Of a DNA stretch of 64,000 nt, positions 46,902 to 54,673 are shown piece after piece. Position 1 is the stretch's first letter. Each line of letters opens with the position of its first letter. Location: positions 1,712,001-1,776,000 of the forward strand of contig NC_011772.1 of assembly GCF_000021305.1 (NCBI RefSeq), written 5' to 3'. The notes below the pieces were generated by a model, which saw nothing but the letters and a program-made list of their open reading frames with translations, was not told the DNA's origin and did not search any database. The position numbers were made by a program, and so were the translations under genes. This DNA comes from Bacillus cereus G9842. Lineage in GTDB: Bacteria > Bacillota > Bacilli > Bacillales > Bacillaceae_G.

Positions 46902-46954
46902 GAACTGCACCTCCAGTTGTTAGACACGAATAACAATTGGAGGTGCAGTTTTTT
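46902..46954 (+). terminator. terminator of the deo operon, IS-end-like stem-loop (copy A)
   Basis: AACTGCACCTCCAGTTGTTA pairs with TAACAATTGGAGGTGCAGTT (one G-T pair) and is followed by six T. The sequence matches the stem-loop at 51636-51687, differing mainly in the loop and one stem base. That second copy is the left end of a truncated IS3-family element, so this terminator may be a captured IS end. The ~215 bases between it and the intact IS are AT-rich, and I see no gene there. Confidence 0.85.
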
Positions 46955-47255
46955 ACTTTATATTGCGGTGAATTATTTACTGATATTTCGTCCCCTTTTT
47001 CATCAATTTATTATTTTACCACATGTGAAATTTTAAAAAATAAATATTAAATATTAATGTAGTGTAAGTACAATATAAATTCCCAATTAATATTAAAAGA
47101 TGATAGGCTATTTTTATAATTGAATTACCTTTCGTACTCTAAAAAACGCCCTACCAACTGAAGTGAAGTGAAGTGAACCCGAATAGTGGTACATGAAAAA
47201 AACACCTCCTGAATTCGCATACTAAGTATGCAAATTCAATGGAGGTGTTTTTGGT

Positions 47256-47561
47256 TTGAAGACAAGAGTTCATTACCCAGAAGAAATAAAGTGGAAAGTG
47301 ATTGAAATGAAAAAGGATGGATATTCCAATCGGACCATTATGGAGAAGTTTGGAATTAAAAATGTTTCCCAAATTAAGACATGGATGAAGTGGTATCGTA
47401 CCAGTCAAACGTACCGTTTTCAACAACCTGTAGGAAAGCAATATTCTTATGGAAAAGGGCCAAAAGAGTTAAATGAATTGGAACAGCTACGGTTAGAAAA
47501 TAAACAGTTAAAAACAAAATTACTGATAGGGGGAAAGTATCTGGAAATCGAAAGGAGTTGA
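47256..47561 (+). CDS. IS3-family transposase OrfA
   Basis: A 101-residue helix-turn-helix protein (VHYPEEIKWKVIEMKKDGYS, then NRTIMEKFGIKNVSQIKTW) with a C-terminal leucine-zipper-like stretch NELEQLRLENKQLKTKLL, as usual for OrfA. The start is a TTG behind GGAGGTG. Its TGA overlaps the TTG of orfB. Confidence 0.85.
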   Translation: MKTRVHYPEEIKWKVIEMKKDGYSNRTIMEKFGIKNVSQIKTWMKWYRTSQTYRFQQPVGKQYSYGKGPKELNELEQLRLENKQLKTKLLIGGKYLEIERS

Positions 47562-48412
47562 ACCTGGAAACTGTAGTTACTTTATGGACCGATTTCAAAA
47601 CAAAACTAACGGTAAAAGAATTGTGTAATGTATTAGAATTACCCCGGTCTACATTTTATCGTTGGTTACAACGAACAGTGGACCTAAGAGATGAGATAGA
47701 AGAGAAAATAAAGGATGTTTGTCTTCGGCATAAATTACGATATGGATATCGAAGAGTGACCGCAACTCTTCGGAAAATGGGACTGTGTGTGAATCATAAA
47801 AAAGTATTACGAATCATGAGACAAAATCAGATTCTCTCAAAAGTTCGTCGAAAGAAAAAGAAATATATCAGTGGTGCGGAGCCAGTAGTAGCCCCTCATC
47901 GATTGGAACGCCAATTCGATGCATCCGCACCAAATGAAAAGTGGTTTACGGATGTGACGTATCTATTATTTGGAGAGCGTACCTTGTATGTATCAACGAT
48001 TATGGATGCCTTTAATCGTGAAATTATTAGTTATGTCATCAGCGAGTCCCAAGCACTGCCATTAGCAATGAAGACATTAAAACAAGCAATGAGAGGGCGA
48101 AAAGTAAAAGATGTCCTTCTTCACTCAGATCAAGGAAGTATTTATACAGCGAAGGAATTTCAAGCATATGCCAAAGAAAATGGCATTATCACCAGCATGT
48201 CCCGGAGAGGAAATTGCCATGATAATGCCGTCATGGAAAGCTTCTTTGGTCATTTGAAAAGTGAAGCCTTCTATTCACAAGAGATAACAAAAGTATCCAA
48301 CACAACTGTGCGAAAGATTGTGCTAGAATACATTCATTACTACAATTGTGTGCGAATTCAAGAAAAATTAAACCACCTATCCCCTAAAGAATTTAGGGAA
48401 CAAGTGGTTTAG
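47558..48412 (+). CDS. IS3-family transposase OrfB (DDE catalytic subunit)
   Basis: A 284-residue integrase-core protein with the complete catalytic triad: Asp132 (WFTDVTYL), Asp191 (LLHSDQGSIYT) and Glu227 (NAVMESFFG), with 35 residues between the last two as IS3 transposases require. An HTH_21 region (KDVCLRHKLRYGYRRVTATL) precedes it. It lies in the -1 frame relative to orfA and overlaps it by four bases (TTGA). It may be made alone or as an OrfAB fusion by frameshifting; no classic A6G slip site is visible in the overlap. Confidence 0.9.
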   Translation: MNLETVVTLWTDFKTKLTVKELCNVLELPRSTFYRWLQRTVDLRDEIEEKIKDVCLRHKLRYGYRRVTATLRKMGLCVNHKKVLRIMRQNQILSKVRRKKKKYISGAEPVVAPHRLERQFDASAPNEKWFTDVTYLLFGERTLYVSTIMDAFNREIISYVISESQALPLAMKTLKQAMRGRKVKDVLLHSDQGSIYTAKEFQAYAKENGIITSMSRRGNCHDNAVMESFFGHLKSEAFYSQEITKVSNTTVRKIVLEYIHYYNCVRIQEKLNHLSPKEFREQVV

Positions 48413-48489
48413 GTGTTTTGATAGGTGCCCCGTTTTCAGGGTTCACTTCAAACAAAGGTTCTCTATCAATATAAAAATCTATACTAATA

Positions 48490-48498
48490 TGGTATAAT
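48490..48498 (+). promoter_or_regulatory. extended -10 promoter of the LXG toxin operon
   Basis: TGGTATAAT is an extended -10 (TGnTATAAT) 37 bases ahead of the first gene. No good -35 is seen. It lies 40 bases downstream of the right end of the IS, so the insertion may have changed its upstream region. Confidence 0.55.
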
Positions 48499-48534
48499 TT
48501 TCATGCTCTATTAAGTATAGAAGGGGTTTATACG

Positions 48535-48810
48535 ATGGGACAATTTCAAAGTAATTTTCAAAGCGCTACACAAATCGCAACGCAAATGAGGGCAGCTTCA
48601 GATACAATCCAAAGCGCAACAAATCGTTCTATAAAAAAGGCGACACGTACTACGCTTTCAGTTAATTCAAAAGCACAAGAAGCGAACCAACAAGTTTTAG
48701 ATTTGACGAAACAATTTTCCACCGCCTTTCAACAAGCGGTCGATAATATTCATTCGGTAGCCAAAGAGTTTGAGAGAATGGATCACGAGCTTCACAATAC
48801 TTTCCGCTAA
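48535..48810 (+). CDS. small helical type VII secretion partner (TIGR04197/DUF3130-like, Lap1 type)
   Basis: A 91-residue, all-helical, Gln/Ser/Thr-rich protein with no signal peptide, of the WXG100-like size class (SATQIATQMRAASDTIQSAT, VDNIHSVAKEFERMDHEL). Its place as first gene of a cluster with a DUF3958-like gene and an LXG toxin matches the Lap1 (LXG-associated alpha-helical protein) partners that bind LXG domains for export through the type VII system. AAGGGG precedes the ATG. No WXG tripeptide is present. No secretion-machine gene lies in the window. Confidence 0.75.
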   Translation: MGQFQSNFQSATQIATQMRAASDTIQSATNRSIKKATRTTLSVNSKAQEANQQVLDLTKQFSTAFQQAVDNIHSVAKEFERMDHELHNTFR

Positions 48811-48851
48811 TATGACCACCTTCGTAAAGATAAAAATTTAGGAGGAAAAAA

Positions 48852-49214
48852 ATGGATCGAGATATCAAAAAACAAATTAAACAGTTAAATCAAAAATTAC
48901 GAAGTGTATTTGAAGAACAGGACCGAAATCAATCCGCGCTTCGAACTCAGGAACAAGCGGAAGCTGATTTTCACGAATTGAAAAATTGAAGCAACCGCTT
49001 ATTTAACCGTATTTTAGAAACTTGGCACAACGATAAAGAGTTATCTCATTTCTTTATAAATATCCGTCAAGAAGCACAACACATTGAGCGAAAACTTACA
49101 TTTGAATTAGAAAATCAAAAAGAAACATTACTTAAAGAAAGACGAGACCTTAGTGATTCAGAAAACGACCTATCCTACCAGCAACAACAATTAGCAAGGG
49201 AGGTCAATGCATGA
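48852..49214 (+). pseudogene. DUF3958-like (Lap2-type) T7SS partner interrupted by in-frame TGA
   Basis: An ATG behind TTAGGAGGAAAAAA opens a coiled-coil-like protein (IKKQIKQLNQKLRSVFEEQD). After 45 codons, in ADFHELKN, a TGA (48987-48989) interrupts, and the same frame continues for 74 codons (SNRLFNRILETWHNDKELSH and on) to a TGA that overlaps the LXG start as ATGA. A CGA-to-TGA change is the simplest cause. In intact operons this second helical partner and the first form the LXG targeting complex, so toxin export may be lost here. Translational coupling to the toxin gene would also be weakened. Confidence 0.8.
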
Positions 49215-50830
49215 GTTTAAATATGTATTTGGGAGAAGTACAAAGCCAAACTCAAAGCATGAATGCTGTATGTACAGCTACCATTCAAGGTATGGAACAA
49301 GCCATTCAATCGATTGATGCTTTTACAAGTGATACCGTTCTACAAGGGCAAACTTACGATAGTGCAAAAGCATTTTTCGCAGAAACCTTTCGCCCTTTAG
49401 CACAAGGAATCATATACTTATGTGAAGAATTAATCCGTCAGAACGATGCATTTCCAAGTCAATTTCAATCACAAGTAGCTCAGGCAGATGTAATTGAACA
49501 AGAAATATTAGAACAAATTCGAGAGATTGACCGAATGAAAGCAAGTATGGAAGCCATTACTCAAACTATGCCAATACCAGGTATAGACGCTATGGCAAAT
49601 CTTTTTACTGTCATGAGGAAAAAACTTCAAGAAAAGTTAGACCATCTACATGAATTTAATCAAACGTCTAGCAATAACTATGCTACAGCAATTCAATTAG
49701 CTACTAGTATTGCTACAGGTCTTGCAGAAGTACAAAGTGGAAAAGGTTTTAGTCCTGCAAGTGGTATATTTAGTACACAAGGATTGAATATGGAGTGGAC
49801 GACTTCTATCCAGGCGATTACAGAAGATAGGAATCGTCAGGCTGATAATTCAATTGAAGAAGGTGCAATGTGCGGTAAAATTTCGCCTAAATCTGACTTC
49901 GAAAAGGCTTGGGAAAGAGAGAAAAAGGATCTAAGTGATGCATGGACTGGTATTTCTACAGGTTTTGTAGATGGTGCTGTAGATGCATGGGAAGGATTCG
50001 TAGCTTTAGGCGATAAAGAAACGTGGTTAAACATGCGAGATGCAATTATTAATTATAAAGAAACACTTCCTGCTGCATGGAATACTTTATCAGATTCATT
50101 CATTAATGATTTCTGGAACGGAGATATGGAAAGTAGAGAGCACTATGCTGCCTATGGTGTAGCATCATTATTAACAGGTTTTATTGGTGATAAAGGTCTT
50201 AGTAAAGCAGGACAAGCAGGGAAGTTAGCAATCGCTGGCAACCTAGCAAAAGGAAAGTCGTTTATGACTAATTCTGCTGCATATAGAAATGTATTAACTG
50301 ATTTTAAGTTGAACACTGGAAACCGTTTGGCTTATGCTGATGTTGGAGGAAGTTCTATAAAATATGAACTTGGTGGGGCATACCAAGAAGCGAAAGACTT
50401 ATTAAATCAATTTGCGGTTTCAAAAGAGGAATATAAAGATTTAAGAAAGAGAACACCCAATAATAGGATAAGAAAAAGCGTAAATACAGATGTACCCAAA
50501 ATTGACCCTGTATATGGTTATGAAGTGGAAAAACTTGAAGCTGACCACATTGTTTCAATGAAAGAAATAACGGACATGGAAGGTTTTGACCTATTACCGA
50601 GAGAACAACAAATAGAAGTGCTTAATATGGATGTAAACTTTGTTGGACTTGGAAAACCAACAAATGCTTCTAAGAATGCAAAAGATTGGAGTACATGGCC
50701 GGGGCACCCTAAATACGGTAAGGTTCCGGAAATTATAAGACTAGAAATGTTAGAACGTGAAGCAGTGGCTAGAGAAGCTTTGAAAAAATCAATAAAAGAG
50801 AGGTTACAACCCATTGAAAACAATAGTTAA
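49211..50830 (+). CDS. LXG-domain polymorphic toxin with HNH-like C-terminal domain
   Basis: A 539-residue type VII secretion effector. Residues 1 to ~200 form the helical LXG targeting domain. A middle region (about 225-370) resembles the pre-toxin linker, with an AYGVASLLTGFIGDKG segment. The last ~110 residues look like an HNH/endonuclease VII-type nuclease: LEADHIVSMKEI (Asp445-His446), then NMDVNFVGLGKPTNASKN (Asn476). Expected action: nucleic acid cleavage in competing cells. The start is coupled to the broken upstream gene by ATGA. The stop overlaps the immunity gene by 17 bases. Confidence 0.85.
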   Translation: MSLNMYLGEVQSQTQSMNAVCTATIQGMEQAIQSIDAFTSDTVLQGQTYDSAKAFFAETFRPLAQGIIYLCEELIRQNDAFPSQFQSQVAQADVIEQEILEQIREIDRMKASMEAITQTMPIPGIDAMANLFTVMRKKLQEKLDHLHEFNQTSSNNYATAIQLATSIATGLAEVQSGKGFSPASGIFSTQGLNMEWTTSIQAITEDRNRQADNSIEEGAMCGKISPKSDFEKAWEREKKDLSDAWTGISTGFVDGAVDAWEGFVALGDKETWLNMRDAIINYKETLPAAWNTLSDSFINDFWNGDMESREHYAAYGVASLLTGFIGDKGLSKAGQAGKLAIAGNLAKGKSFMTNSAAYRNVLTDFKLNTGNRLAYADVGGSSIKYELGGAYQEAKDLLNQFAVSKEEYKDLRKRTPNNRIRKSVNTDVPKIDPVYGYEVEKLEADHIVSMKEITDMEGFDLLPREQQIEVLNMDVNFVGLGKPTNASKNAKDWSTWPGHPKYGKVPEIIRLEMLEREAVAREALKKSIKERLQPIENNS

Positions 50831-51428
50831 AAATATAGGTGGTAAAAAGATAATAGCTACAGCAGAAGAACATTTAGGCCCCCAGATAGAAAAGTTATTG
50901 TATTTGCTAACTAAAGTAGAAGATAATAAATTAGTTGATAGATTTTCTATGCAAGTTGGTTGGTCTATTTTTGTTCTATCCAAACGTGAAGATGGGTATC
51001 ACATTATTGCCCCAGATTATACAAAAAATCCATTTAAGGATACTACAGATGATCTAACAATTGCTTTATGGGTGCAATTAGAACAAGTACATTGTTTACG
51101 TCAGTTAAATATTGACGGTGAAACAATAAAGTTTAGCGATAAAATAGTGACTTCAAAAAATGTGTTACAACTAGATGAGGTTTATTTACAAAGAGCTAGG
51201 GATTGTGATAAAGGTGATTCTGGTTGGTATATCGGTCCTGTCGATGAAACAGAAGAAACTGACGGTGAATTAGAAGCATATTACGCATATCAGCTACTAA
51301 AAATTAGACCTTCAATTATTCAAGTTTTAGCCTTACCTTATGAATACCTGGTAGTTTTTGAGAAAGATAAAATCAAAGCCATTTTAGATGATAATGATGT
51401 CGATGTTTGGAATGGAGTTGCAAACTGA
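50814..51428 (+). CDS. probable immunity protein with Imm33/DUF2185-like domain
   Basis: A 204-residue cytoplasmic, acidic protein encoded directly behind and overlapping the toxin gene, the usual place of a cognate immunity gene. A stretch from about residue 110 (KIVTSKNVLQLDEVYLQRA, then GDSGWYIGP) resembles the DUF2185/Imm33 domain, with its characteristic DSGW. The first ~100 residues are not recognised. The start is a TTG behind AGAGAGG. Expected role: bind and block the HNH-like domain. The specific pairing is inferred from position. Confidence 0.72.
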   Translation: MKTIVKNIGGKKIIATAEEHLGPQIEKLLYLLTKVEDNKLVDRFSMQVGWSIFVLSKREDGYHIIAPDYTKNPFKDTTDDLTIALWVQLEQVHCLRQLNIDGETIKFSDKIVTSKNVLQLDEVYLQRARDCDKGDSGWYIGPVDETEETDGELEAYYAYQLLKIRPSIIQVLALPYEYLVVFEKDKIKAILDDNDVDVWNGVAN

Positions 51429-51468
51429 GATTAGTTAAGTTCTAAAATAATTGAGAGGGCTTAACCGC

Positions 51469-51561
51469 ATGAACTCAAAAATCCCGGAAATTCTAGGAAT
51501 ATTAGACGGTTATGAGAAAAGGGTAATTTTAGTAATTATAGAAACTGAAGCAATGGTTTAA
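51469..51561 (+). CDS. short open reading frame (30 codons) after the immunity gene
   Basis: An ATG with GAGAGGGC upstream opens 30 codons (NSKIPEILGILDGYEKRVIL onward) ending at 51561. No family recognised. It may be the start of a gene lost when the adjacent IS fragment was formed, or a small protein. Confidence 0.3.
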   Translation: MNSKIPEILGILDGYEKRVILVIIETEAMV

Positions 51562-51635
51562 ATTAAACTAGAAACTTACAGGATGGAAAATAATCAATAA
51601 TGAATAAATTATAAAAGAGCATCCCACCATTAAAA

Positions 51636-51687
51636 ACTGCACCTCCAATTGTTAGACACAGTCTAACAATTGGAGGTGCAGTTTTTC
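51636..51687 (+). repeat. IS3-family left-end stem-loop (copy B)
   Basis: AACTGCACCTCCAATTGTTA pairs perfectly with TAACAATTGGAGGTGCAGTT; T run follows. Near-identical to the cdd terminator at 46902-46954. It directly precedes the start codon of a truncated orfA, so it is the terminal region of that element. Confidence 0.8.
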
Positions 51688-51688
51688 T

Positions 51689-51856
51689 ATGGTTAAATTC
51701 ACAACTGATGAAAAAATATACATCGTTCAACGTTATTTGAACGGAAATGAAAGTTACCGAGAAATTAGTAAAGCTATTGATATAAGAGACACCGTAATTT
51801 TGAAATGGGTAAACCAATATAAACAAAATGGTTTTTTATTTGAAAATAGGATGTAA
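51689..51856 (+). pseudogene. truncated IS3-family transposase orfA
   Basis: A 55-codon frame starting VKFTTDEKIYIVQRYLNGNE, with the helix-turn-helix continuation REISKAIDIRDTVILKWVN. This is the opening of an IS3-family OrfA different from that at 47256. After YKQNG homology ends abruptly and the frame stops within six codons. No orfB or right end follows, so only the left ~200 bases of the element remain. Confidence 0.8.
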
Positions 51857-51936
51857 TATTTTATTCATATTCCGTTCATAAACTTTCCGTAAAATGATTG
51901 TAGCGAATATGGAAAGTTTACAATAGGAGGAATAAA

Positions 51937-52332
51937 ATGAAGAATTTATATAATGCATCATTCATTTACTTAATTATCGGTTTATTATCAGGAGTATTTG
52001 CAAGAGAGTATTCGAAAGCACAAGGAATTAAAGGATCCACAATGTTGCAATTAGTACATACACATGTACTAGTGCTTGGTTTCTTATTTTTTTTAATTGC
52101 TTTCGCTTTATGTAAAGTGTTTCATGTACAAGAAACAAAGAGCTTTCGTGCATGGTTTATTGTTTATAATGTAGGATTAATTTTTAATATTGCAACAATG
52201 CTATTTAGAGGTCTATTACAAGTAAACGGAACTGACTTTAACGGTTTAAGCCATATGGCTGGGGTAGGTCACGTTATTATAAGTGTAGGGCTCATTTGGT
52301 TTATGGTTTTGTTAAAAAAGTCATTTAAATAG
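51937..52332 (+). CDS. DUF2871 family membrane protein
   Basis: A 131-residue protein with four membrane helices. Text such as IYLIIGLLSGVFAREYSKAQ, LVHTHVLVLGFLFFLIAFAL and a GLSHMAGVGHVIISVGLIW end, with conserved histidines in membrane segments, fits DUF2871. The conserved His residues might bind haem or metal; function unknown. ATAGGAGGAAT precedes the ATG. It lies 15 bases before a CcdC-like gene, probably one transcript. Confidence 0.82.
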   Translation: MKNLYNASFIYLIIGLLSGVFAREYSKAQGIKGSTMLQLVHTHVLVLGFLFFLIAFALCKVFHVQETKSFRAWFIVYNVGLIFNIATMLFRGLLQVNGTDFNGLSHMAGVGHVIISVGLIWFMVLLKKSFK

Positions 52333-52347
52333 ATAGGAGTGGAAAGT

Positions 52348-52827
52348 ATGATAGCACTTTTATCAAGTGTCGTAGCAGTTTGTATGGCTGTTGGGGTAAT
52401 GTTTCTACGTTTTAAAGCAGCGAAAAAGCCGGTAACGAAAAAGAAAATTATATTGCCGCCAATTTTTATGAGTACAGGCGCGATGATGTACTTTTTACCA
52501 GAGTTTCGATTAACATCGTTAGAAATAGTCGAGGCAATTAGTATAGGGCTTATTTTCTCTATTTTTCTTATTAAAACAACTAAGTTCGAAATAAAAGGCG
52601 AACATATATTTATGAAACCGTCAAAAGCATTCATATTCATTTTAGTAGGCTTATTAGCTGTACGCGTGGCATTAAAGTCATATTTAAGCCAATCAATTGA
52701 TTTGGCAGAGTTAAGCGGAATGTTTTTCTTACTTGCATTTGCGATGATTGTGTCGTGGAGAATTGCGATGTATCGCTCGTTTACTAAATTAGAAAAGACA
52801 ATAAACAGAGCTGGAATTTCTATATAG
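52348..52827 (+). CDS. CcdC-family membrane protein
   Basis: A 159-residue membrane protein with four or five helices. IILPPIFMSTGAMMYFLPEF and the C-terminal AMIVSWRIAMYRSFTKLEKT are like CcdC (YneJ) of B. subtilis, encoded near ccdA but reported not essential for cytochrome c assembly. No ccdA or other cytochrome genes are here, so the role is uncertain. The ATG at 52348 has AGGAGTGGA at proper distance; a GTG at 52339 overlaps that site. Its last codons form half of the terminator hairpin. Confidence 0.78.
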   Translation: MIALLSSVVAVCMAVGVMFLRFKAAKKPVTKKKIILPPIFMSTGAMMYFLPEFRLTSLEIVEAISIGLIFSIFLIKTTKFEIKGEHIFMKPSKAFIFILVGLLAVRVALKSYLSQSIDLAELSGMFFLLAFAMIVSWRIAMYRSFTKLEKTINRAGISI

Positions 52828-52852
52828 GAAATCCAGCTCTGTTTATGTTTTA
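52802..52852 (+). terminator. terminator overlapping the 3' end of the CcdC-like gene
   Basis: AAACAGAGCTGGAATTTC pairs with GAAATCCAGCTCTGTTT (one bulge) and is followed by ATGTTTTATT. The left arm is coding sequence. Confidence 0.85.
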
Positions 52853-52874
52853 TTAAAATTCTTTAGCGCGGAAC

Positions 52875-53105
52875 TCATTTGCTTAATTTTAAACGTATTT
52901 GAGCATCTTGTAATGCGGCTGGTGTAACGTTAAGACCATTTTGATCAACAATTTTTGTGTTTAATAAAATGGAATCTAAGCTTCCACGAAATGTTTGTGT
53001 ATAGTTTTGACGCAACATTTGTTGTTCTTGTTTTTCATCAACTGTTAATCCAGTTGCTTTTTCTTTTTTTGACAATTCGTTAATACGGAATAAAATGTTT
53101 TGCAT
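52875..53105 (-). CDS. UPF0291 (DUF896, YnzC-like) protein
   Basis: A 76-residue helical protein of the UPF0291 family (NILFRINELSKKEKATGLT, then EKQEQQMLRQNYTQTFRGS). YnzC of B. subtilis is a small two-helix protein that lies in the SOS-regulated yneA operon. AGAGGTGAACAAA precedes the ATG at 53105; the GTG three codons earlier lies within that site. No lexA or yneA is adjacent. Role unknown. Confidence 0.87.
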   Translation of the reverse strand: MQNILFRINELSKKEKATGLTVDEKQEQQMLRQNYTQTFRGSLDSILLNTKIVDQNGLNVTPAALQDAQIRLKLSK

Positions 53106-53294
53106 TTTGTTCACCTCTTATTTAAATTTAAATTAGTAACTTACTAATTTATAGTTATTGTAACTTGTTTAGTTGTCTGTGTCAATACTATCTAAAATTT
53201 AGTTAAAAATTGACGAAAAATTATAACAATAATAGAATGAAGTGTATTGAATAATTAGTTTCACAATTATACATAAAACGCTAGGGGGATTATT

Positions 53295-54578
53295 ATGAAA
53301 TCAACATTTTTTGCTCAAAATAGAGAACGATTAGCAAACACATTACCAGAGGAATCCATTACGATTTTATTTGCTGGACAAGCACCTCATATGTCAGCCG
53401 ATGCACATTATAAATTTGTACCGAATCGTAATTTTTACTACTTAACGGGAATCGGTGAACCAAATGTTATTTTTATGCTGAAAAAGTTTGGGAATAGTGT
53501 AGAAGAGACACTTTTCATTGAAAAATCAGATCCAGTAATGGAAAAATGGGTTGGGAAAACAGTTTCTAGCGAAGAAGCAGAGGGAATTTCAGGTATAAAG
53601 AAAGTTGTATATTTAGATAGCTTTGAAAAGACAATGTCAAATATACTTTTTACAGAAAATGCGAAGCATCTATATTTAGATATAGAAAGTCGTGAGTGGA
53701 ATGGTATGGAGACAAAAACATTAGCATTTGCTAAACATGTAAGAGAAAAATACCCACACGTAACAATTGGTAATGTATATCCGAACATTTGTGAATTACG
53801 AGTATTTAAAACAGAAGAAGAAATTGAAATTATTAAAGAAGCGATTGCTATAACGAAAGACGGTATTTACAACGTACTTAAGCATGCAAAAGCAGACATG
53901 ATGGAGTATGAATTAGAAGCACAATTTGATTTTACACTGAAATCATCTGGCATTAAGCACCATGCATTCAATACAATTTTGGCGAGTGGGAAAAATGCTA
54001 CAGTTCTTCATTATGAAGATAATGATGCACAAATTCAAAATGGTGATTTAGTATTGCTAGATTTAGGCGCTCAAAAAGACTACTATAACGCTGATATTAG
54101 TTATACATTCCCGGAAAATGGAACATTCTCTAGTCGCCAAAAACAAATTTATAATATTGTATTAAAAGCATTAAAAGAAACAACAGAGATTATTAAGCCA
54201 GGATTAAAGTTCGCTGCATTAAATGAGCATACAAAAAAGGTACTGGCAGAAGAGTGTAAAGCAATTGGTTTAATTCAAGAAGATGAAGAGTTATTAAAAT
54301 ACTATTATCATGGTGTCAGCCATTTCCTTGGTTTAGATACACATGATGTAGGAACATATAAAGATAGAGTGTTAGAAGAAGGTATGGTTATAACAATTGA
54401 ACCAGGTCTTTATATTGAGGAAGAGTCAATTGGTATTCGAATAGAAGATGATATTCTTGTAACGAAAGACGGGTATGAAAACTTGTCAAAAGATATCATT
54501 AGAGAAGTTGAAGAAATTGAAGAATTTATGAGTATAAATAATGAACATGTAAAAGGAAACCAAGCTGTAGTTAAATAA
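53295..54578 (+). CDS. Xaa-Pro aminopeptidase (aminopeptidase P, M24B)
   Basis: Removes N-terminal residues next to proline. The 427 residues have an N-terminal creatinase-like domain (FVPNRNFYYLTGIGEPNVIF) and a pita-bread catalytic domain with all five metal ligands: LVLLDLGAQ (Asp), YYNADISYTF (Asp), YYHGVSHFLGLDTHDVG (His), ITIEPGLY (Glu) and GIRIEDDI (Glu). Length and domain order match PepP-type enzymes. TAGGGGGATTATT precedes the ATG. Single-gene unit; no clear terminator is visible behind it. Confidence 0.92.
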   Translation: MKSTFFAQNRERLANTLPEESITILFAGQAPHMSADAHYKFVPNRNFYYLTGIGEPNVIFMLKKFGNSVEETLFIEKSDPVMEKWVGKTVSSEEAEGISGIKKVVYLDSFEKTMSNILFTENAKHLYLDIESREWNGMETKTLAFAKHVREKYPHVTIGNVYPNICELRVFKTEEEIEIIKEAIAITKDGIYNVLKHAKADMMEYELEAQFDFTLKSSGIKHHAFNTILASGKNATVLHYEDNDAQIQNGDLVLLDLGAQKDYYNADISYTFPENGTFSSRQKQIYNIVLKALKETTEIIKPGLKFAALNEHTKKVLAEECKAIGLIQEDEELLKYYYHGVSHFLGLDTHDVGTYKDRVLEEGMVITIEPGLYIEEESIGIRIEDDILVTKDGYENLSKDIIREVEEIEEFMSINNEHVKGNQAVVK

Positions 54579-54673
54579 TAAAAAGTCATCACTAATTTAT
54601 TTGAACTTTATCTCGAATGGCGGACAATTAAAAAATCCATGATTCGGGATAGGGTTCTTTTATCTTCGAAATA

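Larger units (their letters stand above)
47169..48450 (+). mobile_element. intact IS3-family insertion sequence
   Basis: About 1.28 kb between inverted ends: the left end starts TGAAGTGAACCC and the right end, read in reverse complement, starts TGAAGTGAACCC too, with partial identity for ~25 further bases. Inside are orfA and orfB with a complete DDE set. The left flank repeats the unit AAGTG three times, which blurs the exact edge, and I find no convincing target-site duplication. A small hairpin (GAATTCGCATACTAAGTATGCAAATTC region) overlaps the orfA leader. Confidence 0.85.

Noticed and set aside
47540..47575. orfA/orfB frame change as a possible disabling frameshift
   Set aside because: Two overlapping frames with orfB in -1 is the normal IS3 layout, and the orfB catalytic residues are intact.
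47151..47598. Minus-strand frames opposite the IS orfA region
   Set aside because: Antisense shadows of orfA and orfB; IS3 elements do not use these.
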